NCBI RefSeq assembly: GCF_013868155.1
Contig: NZ_JACEOG010000001.1
Location: 1,984,001-2,048,000 of the forward strand
DNA: 64,000 nucleotides
Origin: Aeromicrobium phoceense
Lineage (GTDB): Bacteria; Actinomycetota; Actinomycetes; Propionibacteriales; Nocardioidaceae
Direction of reading: 5' to 3'
In this document: piece after piece, positions 50,072-57,774 of the stretch
Numbering within the stretch: the stretch's first letter is position 1
Layout of the letters: every line of letters starts with the position of its first letter
The notes under the pieces: model-generated
Database searches by the model: none
Told to the model about the DNA's origin: nothing
Seen by the model: only the letters and a program-made list of their open reading frames with translations
Translations under genes and position numbers: made by a program

Positions 50072-51007
50072 CTAGGCGGCCAGTTCGGGATCGGCGATCT
50101 CTCGCAGTCGCGCGATCGCCTGTCGCTCCACCTGACGCACGCGCTCGGCGGAGATGCCGTGGCGCTTGCCGATGTCGGCGAGCTTCTGCTGACGACCGTC
50201 GAGCAGGCCGTAGCGAGCCTTGACGATGTCGGCCTCGCGGGCGTCGAGGCGATCGACGAGCGCGAGCAGCTGGTCACGGGCGTCGTGGTCGAGCATCGCC
50301 AGGTCGGGGCCGGGCGTGCTGTCACGAGCGATCAGGTCGCCCAGGCTCGTGTCGCCGTCCTCGTCCACGGGGGAGTCGAGGCTGACGTGGTCACGGCCCC
50401 AGGCGAGCAGGTCGATGACGCGCTCGACGTCCATGCCGAGCTCGGCCGCGATCTCGGCGGGCTCGGGGTCGTGCCCCAGCTGACGCTCGAGGTTGCGACG
50501 CGCGCCGGAGACCTGGTTGAGCTCCTCGACGACGTGCACGGGGAGGCGCACGACGCGAGCCTGCTGGGCCACGCCGCGCGTGATCGCCTGGCGGACCCAC
50601 CACGTGGCGTAGGTCGAGAACTTGAAGCCCTTCGCGTAGTCGAACTTCTCGACGGCGCGGATGAGGCCGGTGTTGCCCTCCTGGATGAGGTCGAGCATCG
50701 GCATCTGGGCACGCCCGTACTTGCGGGCGATCGACACGACGAGACGCAGGTTCGCCTGGACGAACTCCTGCACGGCGCGGTCGCCCTCCTCGGCGATGAA
50801 CTCCAGCTCCTCGCGGGTGGCGCGCTTCGGGGCGCCGCCCTTCGCACGTCCGATCCGGCCGGTCTCGAGCAAGTGGCGGGCGTACAGCCCGGCCTCGATC
50901 GTGCGGCTCAGCTCGACCTCGCGCTCGGCGTCGAGCAGCGGGGTGCGCGCGATCTCGGACAGGTACATGCCGACGCTGTCCTTGCCCTCGAATTCACGGT
51001 CTTCCAC
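50072..51007 (-). CDS. sigB: SigB-like group 2 sigma-70 factor
   Basis: RNA polymerase sigma factor of 311 residues with regions 1.2 (DSVGMYLSEIARTPLLDAEREVELSRTIE), 2 (ANLRLVVSIARKYGRAQMPMLDLIQEGNTGLIRAVEKFDYAKGFKFSTYATWWVRQAITR), 3 and 4 (RYGLLDGRQQKLADIGKRHGISAERVRQVERQAIARLR). It lacks the long N-terminal 1.1 region of the housekeeping factor, so it is a group 2, SigB/HrdD-like factor, probably for stationary phase or stress. GTG 51007 has AGGAGG directly in front. It converges on coaE. Confidence 0.88.
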   Translation of the reverse strand: MEDREFEGKDSVGMYLSEIARTPLLDAEREVELSRTIEAGLYARHLLETGRIGRAKGGAPKRATREELEFIAEEGDRAVQEFVQANLRLVVSIARKYGRAQMPMLDLIQEGNTGLIRAVEKFDYAKGFKFSTYATWWVRQAITRGVAQQARVVRLPVHVVEELNQVSGARRNLERQLGHDPEPAEIAAELGMDVERVIDLLAWGRDHVSLDSPVDEDGDTSLGDLIARDSTPGPDLAMLDHDARDQLLALVDRLDAREADIVKARYGLLDGRQQKLADIGKRHGISAERVRQVERQAIARLREIADPELAA

Positions 51008-51070
51008 GGTGATCCTCCTGACGGTGGCTTCACCCGGTACAACGACCGCGGGAGCGCTGGGATTCCGTTC

Positions 51071-53199
51071 TCAGGAGTTTCTTGGAATGCCGCGGGTGAC
51101 CTGCGTCGCAGTGTCGATGATCCACGCCAGCTCCCACGCCCGCTGGCGCCACGCGGCGTACCGTCCGCTGACCCCGCCGTGACCCGCGGCCATCTCGGTG
51201 CGCAGCAGCACCGACCGCTCGGCACCGGTGACCTCGCGCAGGCGCGCGACCCACTTGGCGGGCTCGACGTAGAGAACGCGGGTGTCGTTGAGCGAGGTGC
51301 CCGCGAGGATCGACGGGTAGGCCACGTCGGCGACGTTCTCGTAGGGCGCGTACCGCTTCATGTAGGCGTAGACCTCGGGGTCGTGGAGCGGATCGCCCCA
51401 CTCGTCCCACTCGATCACCGTGAGGGGCAGGGAGGGGTCGAGGATCGTGGTGAGCGGGTCGACGAACGGCACGTCGGCGAAGATGCCGGCGAAGGCGTCG
51501 GGAGCGAGGTTCGCCACCGCGCCCATCAGCAGGCCGCCCGCGCTGCCGCCCTCGGCCACGAGCCGGTCGGCCGACGTCCAGCCCTCGTCGGCCAGGTGAC
51601 GGGCGCACGCGATGAAGTCGGTGAAGGTGTTCATCTTGGCCAGCTGCTTGCCCTGGTCGTACCAGGCACGTCCGAGCTCGCCGCCGCCGCGGACGTGCGC
51701 CACCGCGTACACGAACCCGCGGTCGAGCAGGCTGAGCCGCGAGATCGAGAAGTCGGGGTCGAGGCTGATCTCGTAGGAGCCGTAGCCGTAGATCACGCCG
51801 GGGGCGGAGCCGTCGCGCGGCGTGCCCTTGCGGCAGACGATCGAGAGCGGCACCAGCGCGCCGTCGTCGGCCCGGACCCAGGCGCGGTGCTGCTCGTAGT
51901 CCTGAGGGTCGAAGTCGCCCAGCACGGGCGCCCGGCGGCGCAGGATCCGCTCGCCCGTGGCGGGGTCGAGGTCCCAGATGGTCGCGGGCTCGACGTAGGA
52001 GGTGTAGCCGATGCGCAGGTAGCGCGGGTCCCACTCGGCGTTGCCGGCGAGGCCGCACGTGAAGAGCTCGGCCTCGAAGTCGAGCTCCTGCGCCTCGCCG
52101 ATCCCGTCGTCGCCGATCGGCATGAGGGCCAGCCGGGTGGTGGCGTCGCGGCGGTACGACAGCACGAGGTGACGCGCGAAGGCGTCGGCGGCCTCGAGTC
52201 GGACATCGTCCGAGCCCGGTACGAGCACGGTGGTGGCCGTGGGGTCCTCGAGCGGCGCCAGCACGAGCTCGAAGTTGATCGCCCCGTCGTTGTGCAGGAT
52301 CGCCAGCTGGTCGCGGCCGCCGACCACGAGGTGCTCGACGGAGTAGTCGACGCCCTCGCGGCGCGGCCACACGACGTCGAACTCGCCCGTGGGGTCGGTG
52401 GCGTCGAGGAGGCGCACCTCGGTGGTGACCTTCGAGCCCACCGCGATCACGAGGAAGCGCTCGGAGCTGGTCCGGCCGAGCCCGACGAAGTAGCGCTCGT
52501 CGGGCTCCTCGAAGACGAGCACGTCGTCCTCGGTGGAGCCGAGCTCGTGGCGCCACACCCGGTGCGGACGCCAGGCGTCGTCGACGGTGACGTAGAAGAG
52601 GTGGCGACCGTCGGCCGACCACGTGGCGCCCGGTGCGGCGCCCTCGATGTGGTCCTGGAGGACCTCGCCGGTGGAGAGGCGACGCACGCGGATCGCGTAC
52701 CGCTCGTCGCCCTGGGTGTCGACGGACCACGCCAGCAGGTCGCCGTCGTCGGAGACGCTGAAGGCACCGAGGGAGAAGAACTCGTGGCCCTCGGCCTCGT
52801 CGTTGGAGTCGAGCAGGACCTCCTCGCCGGGCAGGGTGGCGCCGGGCTCGACCACCGGCGGGTCCCAGTCCTCGGGTCCGGCGATCGGGACGCGGCAGCG
52901 GATCGCGTACTGGCGGCCCTCGACGGTGCGTGAGTAGTACCACCAGCGGTCGTGCCGGACGGGCACCGACATGTCGGTCTCGAGCGTGCGGTCCTTGATC
53001 TCGGTGAAGATCTGCTCGCGCAGCTCGGCCAGGTGCGCCGTGGTGTCCTCGGCCCAGGCGTTCTCGGCCTCGAGGTAGGCGATCGTCTCGGGATCGTCCT
53101 TGTCGCGCAGCCACTCGTAGGCATCGACGACGGTGTCGTCGTGGTGCTTTCGCTCGCTGGGGCGGCGGGGGGTCGGACGGCGGGCCGCGGGTCGGTCAT
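51071..53199 (-). CDS. Prolyl oligopeptidase family serine peptidase with apparent 5' frameshift
   Basis: S9A oligopeptidase B type. The main frame (51071-52972, 633 residues from its first ATG) holds the beta-propeller and alpha/beta-hydrolase parts, with nucleophile Ser477 in GGSAGG and the catalytic His in AGHGGVSGRY. Homology clearly continues upstream of 52972: the same frame reads RKHHDDTVVDAYEWLRDKDDPE, then AYLEAENAW, then EIKDRTLETD, all typical of the family's N-terminus, but it has no ATG, GTG or TTG there. The natural start, ATG 53199, overlaps the dinB stop (ATGA) and is in another frame (227 nt from 52972). One missing base in a C-run near 53160-53172 would join them. Either an assembly error or a real mutation. 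Confidence 0.8.
53159..53172. other. Putative frameshift site in C/G homopolymers
   Basis: The plus strand has G4 (53159-53162) and G6 (53167-53172) in the 5' coding end of the peptidase gene. Adding one G in this interval restores a continuous frame from ATG 53199 to the stop at 51071. Confidence 0.6.
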
Positions 53200-54536
53200 T
53201 CCTCGACCGTACCGGCCGGGTGCGACACGGGCTCCCGATGGCCGGGAGCGAGGTCGGGGTCGTCCGCGCGCAGGGTCCGGACGGGCCCGATCGGGGTGTG
53301 GCGCGTCTCGAAGCGCACGGTGACGAGCCCCATCCCGCGGCCCCACACCCAGCCGTCCCCGTGCTCGGCGTGGTGCACGTCCATCCCCGGGGACCACTCG
53401 CGCGGTCGCTGCGGTTCCGGGGACTCGTCCACCGCCTCCTCGAGCACGCCGTCCGCGTCCGGCTCGGCCTCCTGCGCGAACAGGTCGTCCTGCACCCAGT
53501 CGGCGAGTCCGCTGATGCCCACGCCGAGCAGGCGCAGGCCGCCGCCGACGTCGGTGGCGTCCAGCAGCCGGCGTGCCATGGCCACGATCGTCCGGGTCTG
53601 GTCGGTGGGCGCCGGGAGGCTGGTGGACCGCGTGTGGGTGCTGAAGTCGTGGTACCGCACCTTGAGGGTGACCGTGCGCCCCGAGAGGCCGGCGCGGCGG
53701 AGGCGCTCGGCGGTGCGGCGGGCCATCGCGTCGCAGATCAGCCCCAGCTCGGTCCGGTCGACGATGTCGGTCTCGAAGGTGTCCTCGGAGCTGACGGACT
53801 TGTTCTCGCGGTGCGAGCTGACCGCGCGGTCGTCGATGCCGCGGGACAGCCGGTGCAGCGAGGCTCCGGCGGAGGCCCCGAGCAGGTCGACGAGCTCGGC
53901 CTCGGTGTGACGCCACACGTCGCCGACCCGCGTGATCCCCACGTGGTGCAGCCGGGCCGCGGTGGCCGGCCCGACCCCGGCGATCACGGTGATCGGCATG
54001 GGCTCCAGGAGGTCCTTCTCGGTGCCCGGCGCGACGATGAAGGAGCCGTCGGGCTTCTCGATCTCGCTGGCGATCTTCGCCATGAGCTTCGACGGCGCGA
54101 CGCCCACCGAGGCGGTGAGCCCCTCGGTGAGCCGGGTGACGTCGGCGCGCAGCTCGGCGACGAGCTCGGGCACGGCGTCTGGGTCGAACGCCTCGCCCGC
54201 CGCCAGGTCGACGAACGCCTCGTCGAGGGAGAGCGGCTCGACGGCGGGGGACAGGCGTCGCAGGCGCTCCATGACGATCGACGAGGCCGCGCGGTACGCG
54301 TCGAACCGGCCGGAGAGGAAGGCCGCGTGCGGGCACCGCGACCGGGCCTCGGCCATGCTCATCGCGGAGCGGACGCCGAAGCGCCGCGCCTCGTACGACG
54401 CGGTCGAGACCACGCCCCGCTGGCCGATCCCGCCGACGATCACCGGCTTGCCGCGCAGCGACGGCTTGTCCCGCTGCTCGACCGAGGCGAAGAACGCGTC
54501 CAGGTCCAGGTGCAGGATCGAGGCCGTCGGACGCAT
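53196..54536 (-). CDS. dinB: DNA polymerase IV (Y-family)
   Basis: Translesion polymerase of 446 residues. ILHLDLDAFFASVEQRDKPSLRGKPVIVGG carries the first catalytic acids and steric gate region, SLDEAFVDL the second acidic pair, then SVGVAPSKLMAKIASEIEKPDG, a helix-hairpin-helix (ITVIAGVGPATAARLHHVGI) and the little-finger domain. The C-terminal 60 residues (HHAEHGDGWVWGRGMGLVTVRFE) are an extra module found in some actinobacterial DinB proteins. I chose ATG 54536; upstream in-frame codons add a basic stretch without homology. The stop overlaps the peptidase start (ATGA). Confidence 0.93.
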   Translation of the reverse strand: MRPTASILHLDLDAFFASVEQRDKPSLRGKPVIVGGIGQRGVVSTASYEARRFGVRSAMSMAEARSRCPHAAFLSGRFDAYRAASSIVMERLRRLSPAVEPLSLDEAFVDLAAGEAFDPDAVPELVAELRADVTRLTEGLTASVGVAPSKLMAKIASEIEKPDGSFIVAPGTEKDLLEPMPITVIAGVGPATAARLHHVGITRVGDVWRHTEAELVDLLGASAGASLHRLSRGIDDRAVSSHRENKSVSSEDTFETDIVDRTELGLICDAMARRTAERLRRAGLSGRTVTLKVRYHDFSTHTRSTSLPAPTDQTRTIVAMARRLLDATDVGGGLRLLGVGISGLADWVQDDLFAQEAEPDADGVLEEAVDESPEPQRPREWSPGMDVHHAEHGDGWVWGRGMGLVTVRFETRHTPIGPVRTLRADDPDLAPGHREPVSHPAGTVEE

Positions 54537-54636
54537 GTGCCCATTCTCCCCGGTGGCGCCCGGCGGCGACGGCTTTCGCGGGGTGACACGGAGGCGTAAC
54601 AGGCAAGACACGCGTCGTCCCTAGCCTGACGCCATC

Positions 54637-56121
54637 ATGAGGTTCCCCTCCGAGTCCCGCGCGCTCGCGCGCGCGATCGCCGACCCGCCGTCGGTCCCGG
54701 ACGTGCGCCCCCAGTCCGACCTCGTGGGGCTCGACCGGCGCGCCGTGCGCCCCGAGGACCTGCTGGCCAACTCCGTGGCCGTGATCGCTCCGGCGGCGAG
54801 TGCCCTCAGCGTCCCGTTCGTCCTGATGCGGGTCGTGGGTCCCGGCGCGTGGCTGAGCGCGGTCCTGGGCTTCGGCCTGGCGCTGCTGCTGGCGGCGGTG
54901 TTCTCCCAGTTCGCGACCCGGATCGCTGCGGCCGGCTCGATGTACACGTGGGTGACGCGCTCACTGGGGCCGTTCGCCGGGCTGCTCGTCGGCACCTCGA
55001 TGCTGCTCGGCTACGGGATCCTCGTGGCCTTCGGGATCTCGCAGGCGATCCGCCGGTCGAGCGAGGCCGTCACGACGGGCTCCCCGGACGGTGTGGCGGT
55101 GGACGCATGGTCGCAGTGGTGGATCGGGATCGCCGCGATCGCGGTGTGCCTGCTCGTGTCGGTGCGCGGCGTGCGCGTCGCGACCCGCCTCGCGCTCGTG
55201 GTCGAGTCCGCGCTCGTGGTGGGGCTGCTCCTGCTCGTCGCCCTCACGATCACGCGTGAGGGCCTGCCGTCCGCGTCCGTGCTCTCCCTCGAAGGAGCCG
55301 ACCCCGGGCGGATCGTGCTCGGCGCGACGGTGGTCATGGGGATCACGGTGGGCTTCGAGTCCGCGGCCGCCCTCGCCGGGGAGGCCGAGCGACCGTTCTG
55401 GAGCGTCCCACGGGCGATGACGGGCGCCGTCCTCGTCGCGGCCGTCCTCTACGCGCTCGGGTTCCTGGCGGCGAACGCGCCGCTCGTGGCGGGCGACCAC
55501 CGGCGTGGCCCGGCCCAGCGCTGGTTCCCCGACTCGGTCGACGTCCACGTGGCCGACGCGATCCTCAGCAGCCTGCTGGCGCTCTCGTTCCTCGCGCTCG
55601 CGCTGTGTGCCTGGAACGCGCTCGCCCGGGTGATCTTCTCCCTGGCGCGCGAGGGCGCGCTGCCCGCGTCACTCGGTCGGGCTCATGCCCGCTGGGGCTC
55701 TCCCGTCGCGGCGCTGGCCGTGGTCACGCCGTTCGCGATCGCCCCGGCCACCGTGACCCTGCTGCTGGGGCGCGAGGTCGGCGAGCTCTCGATGACGCTG
55801 CTCCGGTCGGCGGTGCTGGTCCTGATCGTGGCGTACGCCCTCGTCGCGCTGGCGCTGCCGGTCTTCCTCGTGCGGATCGACGAGGTCACGCCGGGCCCTG
55901 TCGCGGTCGCGGCGCTGGCGGTCGTCCTGACGATCACGCTCGCGACGCTCGACACGATCGAGGATGTCCGGCAGGGGGACCGGGGCGGCCTGGTGCTCAC
56001 GGCCACCACCCTGGCCGGCGGCGTGCTGTGGTTCGTGTGGCTGCGCTCGCACCGGCGCCGTGCGCTGCGGCGGATGGGCATCCACGACGAGACGATCACG
56101 ACGGACCTGCTGGGCCCATGA
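54637..56121 (+). CDS. APC-family amino acid/amine permease
   Basis: Inner-membrane transporter of 494 residues with about 12 helices. ANSVAVIAPAASALSVPFVLM and AAGSMYTWVTRSLGPFAGLLVG form the helix 1-3 region of APC transporters, and ALCAWNALARVIFSLAREGALPASLGRAHARWGSPVAAL is the helix 8-9 loop characteristic of the family. TAGCCT at 54622-54627 ends 9 nt before the ATG, so the message is nearly leaderless. The stop overlaps the IclR-domain gene (ATGA). The substrate may be an amino acid or amine and may be sensed by the coupled regulator. Confidence 0.85.
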   Translation: MRFPSESRALARAIADPPSVPDVRPQSDLVGLDRRAVRPEDLLANSVAVIAPAASALSVPFVLMRVVGPGAWLSAVLGFGLALLLAAVFSQFATRIAAAGSMYTWVTRSLGPFAGLLVGTSMLLGYGILVAFGISQAIRRSSEAVTTGSPDGVAVDAWSQWWIGIAAIAVCLLVSVRGVRVATRLALVVESALVVGLLLLVALTITREGLPSASVLSLEGADPGRIVLGATVVMGITVGFESAAALAGEAERPFWSVPRAMTGAVLVAAVLYALGFLAANAPLVAGDHRRGPAQRWFPDSVDVHVADAILSSLLALSFLALALCAWNALARVIFSLAREGALPASLGRAHARWGSPVAALAVVTPFAIAPATVTLLLGREVGELSMTLLRSAVLVLIVAYALVALALPVFLVRIDEVTPGPVAVAALAVVLTITLATLDTIEDVRQGDRGGLVLTATTLAGGVLWFVWLRSHRRRALRRMGIHDETITTDLLGP

Positions 56122-56417
56122 GCAGCGACTCGCCCTCGAAGGCGCCGCCCACGCCCTTTCGCGGGCGGGAGCCCGGAGCCGTGGACAACGCGTTCGCCAT
56201 CCTCGAGCAGGTGGCCCGCTCGGGGGCCGGGGTGTCCGCGCGGGAGATCGCCGAGACCCTCGGCATGCCGCGCGCCACGGCCTACCGGATCCTCAAGCAC
56301 CTCGTGCAGCAGGAGTACCTCGTGCGCAGTCCCGACCTCTCCGGCTTCGCCCTGGGGCAGCGGGTACGCAACCTCGCCGGGGCGGTGGCTCCGCTCGACC
56401 CGACCGACGAGTCCTAG
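56118..56417 (+). CDS. IclR-type DNA-binding domain protein (HTH only)
   Basis: A 99-residue protein consisting of an IclR-like winged helix: AVDNAFAILEQVARSGAGVSAREIAETLGMPRATAYRILKHLVQQEYLVRSPDLSGFALGQRVRNLAG. Normal IclR regulators have about 250 residues with a C-terminal effector domain; here the frame ends with a stop at 56415-56417 just after the DNA-binding part. It is translationally coupled to the permease. No effector-domain remnant is visible downstream before the convergent signal peptidase gene. It may be a genuine single-domain regulator or a truncated one. Confidence 0.75.
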   Translation: MSSDSPSKAPPTPFRGREPGAVDNAFAILEQVARSGAGVSAREIAETLGMPRATAYRILKHLVQQEYLVRSPDLSGFALGQRVRNLAGAVAPLDPTDES

Positions 56418-56429
56418 GCGAACGGGGTC

Positions 56430-56999
56430 TCACGGCCAGCCGAGCAGGACCCGCGCCCTGACGCTCGAGAGCGGGAGGAACCCCGACTCGCCGGGGCGGG
56501 CCCGCATTGCGCGGGAGTCGAACGACCGGCGCCGGTTGTCGCCCAGCACCCACACGTGGCCGGGCGGCACCGTGACGTCGTACGTGCCGTTCGCGACGTC
56601 GGCCGGCGGCTCGGCCAGGTACGGCTCGTCGAGCACCCGACCGTTACGCATCAGGGTGCCGCCGGGCGCGCAGCACGTGACGCGGTCGCCCGGGAGGCCG
56701 ATCACGCGCTTGACCATCGCCTCGGTGCCCGACGTGTCGCCCGGAGCGGCTCCGAGTCGCTGACGCTCGGCGTCGCTCCAGCTCCGCGGCATGTCGAACA
56801 CGACGACGTCACCGCGGTCCAGCCGGCTCGTGCCGAGCGTGGTCGTGAGCAGGGTGCTGCCGGCGTCGTGCGCCGGTGCCATCGACGGCGAGGTGACCGT
56901 GGCGTGGCCGACGAGCCCTGTCGCGAGGGACAGGGTGACGATCCCCGCGGCCACCGCCCCGGCCCACCACCCGAGGTGGTGGGGCCGGCGCAGGCTCAC
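56430..56999 (-). CDS. Signal peptidase I
   Basis: S26 membrane signal peptidase of 189 residues. One N-terminal helix (WWAGAVAAGIVTLSLATGLVG) precedes TSPSMAP with nucleophile Ser39, RGDVVVFDMP, MVKRVIGLPGD with general base Lys97 and VLGDNRRRSFDSR. An inserted CC pair (DRVTCCAPGG) is unusual. GTG 56999 overlaps the DUF305 stop (GTGA), which supports it over the longer start at 57038. It is short but has all catalytic boxes. It may serve the many secreted proteins encoded just upstream. Confidence 0.85.
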   Translation of the reverse strand: MSLRRPHHLGWWAGAVAAGIVTLSLATGLVGHATVTSPSMAPAHDAGSTLLTTTLGTSRLDRGDVVVFDMPRSWSDAERQRLGAAPGDTSGTEAMVKRVIGLPGDRVTCCAPGGTLMRNGRVLDEPYLAEPPADVANGTYDVTVPPGHVWVLGDNRRRSFDSRAMRARPGESGFLPLSSVRARVLLGWP

Positions 57000-57688
57000 G
57001 GCCGGGTGCACGTGGCCGGTCCGTCCTTCTCGCACCACTGCTTCAGCAGGTTCCGCATGTACGTGATCTCAGTGGTCTGCTCGCTGATGATGTGGGTCGC
57101 GGTGCTGTGGACGAAAGCGTTCGACTGCTCGGGCAGGTAGTCCTGCGACATCGTGACGGCACCCTCGTGGTGCTCGATCATCGCCCGCAGGAACGCGACC
57201 TCGGTCTCGGGGGGATCGAGCGCGGCGATCTCGTCGACCCGTGACTGCGGCAGCATGCCGGGCATCGCGTCCGCGTCGTGGCTGTGCTCGTCCGAGGACC
57301 CGGTGGTGTCCTGCCAGGCGCGGAGCCACGCCTTCATGGTCGTGATCTCGTTCTTCTGGTCCTGGATGATGAACCGCGCCGAGGAGCCGACCCGCTCGTC
57401 GAGACCCTCGTGGCGGCGCACGTTCTCGGCCAGCTCGATCGCCTGGCGGTGGTGCATGATCATCTCGCGCGTGAAGACGACGTCGGCCGCGCTCGGCGGC
57501 TCGGCCTTCTGCAGGCGGGGGAACGTCTTGACGGTGCCCCAGGGGCGCTCGACGGTCTCGCGCCGCTCGGCGGTGTCGGCTGCCTTCGTGCCGCCCAGCG
57601 CAACCTGCTGGGTCTCGGTGCCGCAGGCGGCGAGGGTCGTGGCCGCCAGCGTGAGGGCGGCGGTTCGCAGGAGTACCTGGATGCGCAT
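56996..57688 (-). CDS. DUF305 lipoprotein
   Basis: Exported protein of 230 residues with lipobox LAAC at residues 19-22. The DUF305 domain is a ferritin-like four-helix arrangement with two repeats of the MIxHHxxAxxxA motif (MIMHHRQAIELAE and MIEHHEGAVTMSQ), and Asp/His/Met-rich segments (SHDADAMPGM) between them. Such proteins are often near copper genes, and the His/Met content suggests metal binding. It is coupled to the signal peptidase gene. The next features upstream include a copper amine oxidase pair. Confidence 0.86.
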   Translation of the reverse strand: MRIQVLLRTAALTLAATTLAACGTETQQVALGGTKAADTAERRETVERPWGTVKTFPRLQKAEPPSAADVVFTREMIMHHRQAIELAENVRRHEGLDERVGSSARFIIQDQKNEITTMKAWLRAWQDTTGSSDEHSHDADAMPGMLPQSRVDEIAALDPPETEVAFLRAMIEHHEGAVTMSQDYLPEQSNAFVHSTATHIISEQTTEITYMRNLLKQWCEKDGPATCTRP

Positions 57689-57720
57689 GGGGAGCTCCGT
57701 CGTCGGGGAGTCGAGGGGGG

Positions 57721-57757
57721 GGACCGGGGCGCCGCCCGTGGGGTGACGCCCCGGTCC
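57721..57757 (-). terminator. Terminator of the copper amine oxidase operon
   Basis: An 11-bp perfect stem (GGACCGGGGCG, 57721-57731, with CGCCCCGGTCC, 57747-57757) lies just beyond the 57775 stop on the minus strand and upstream of the DUF305 gene. Confidence 0.7.
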
Positions 57758-57774
57758 GTCGGATCAGCTCGTGG

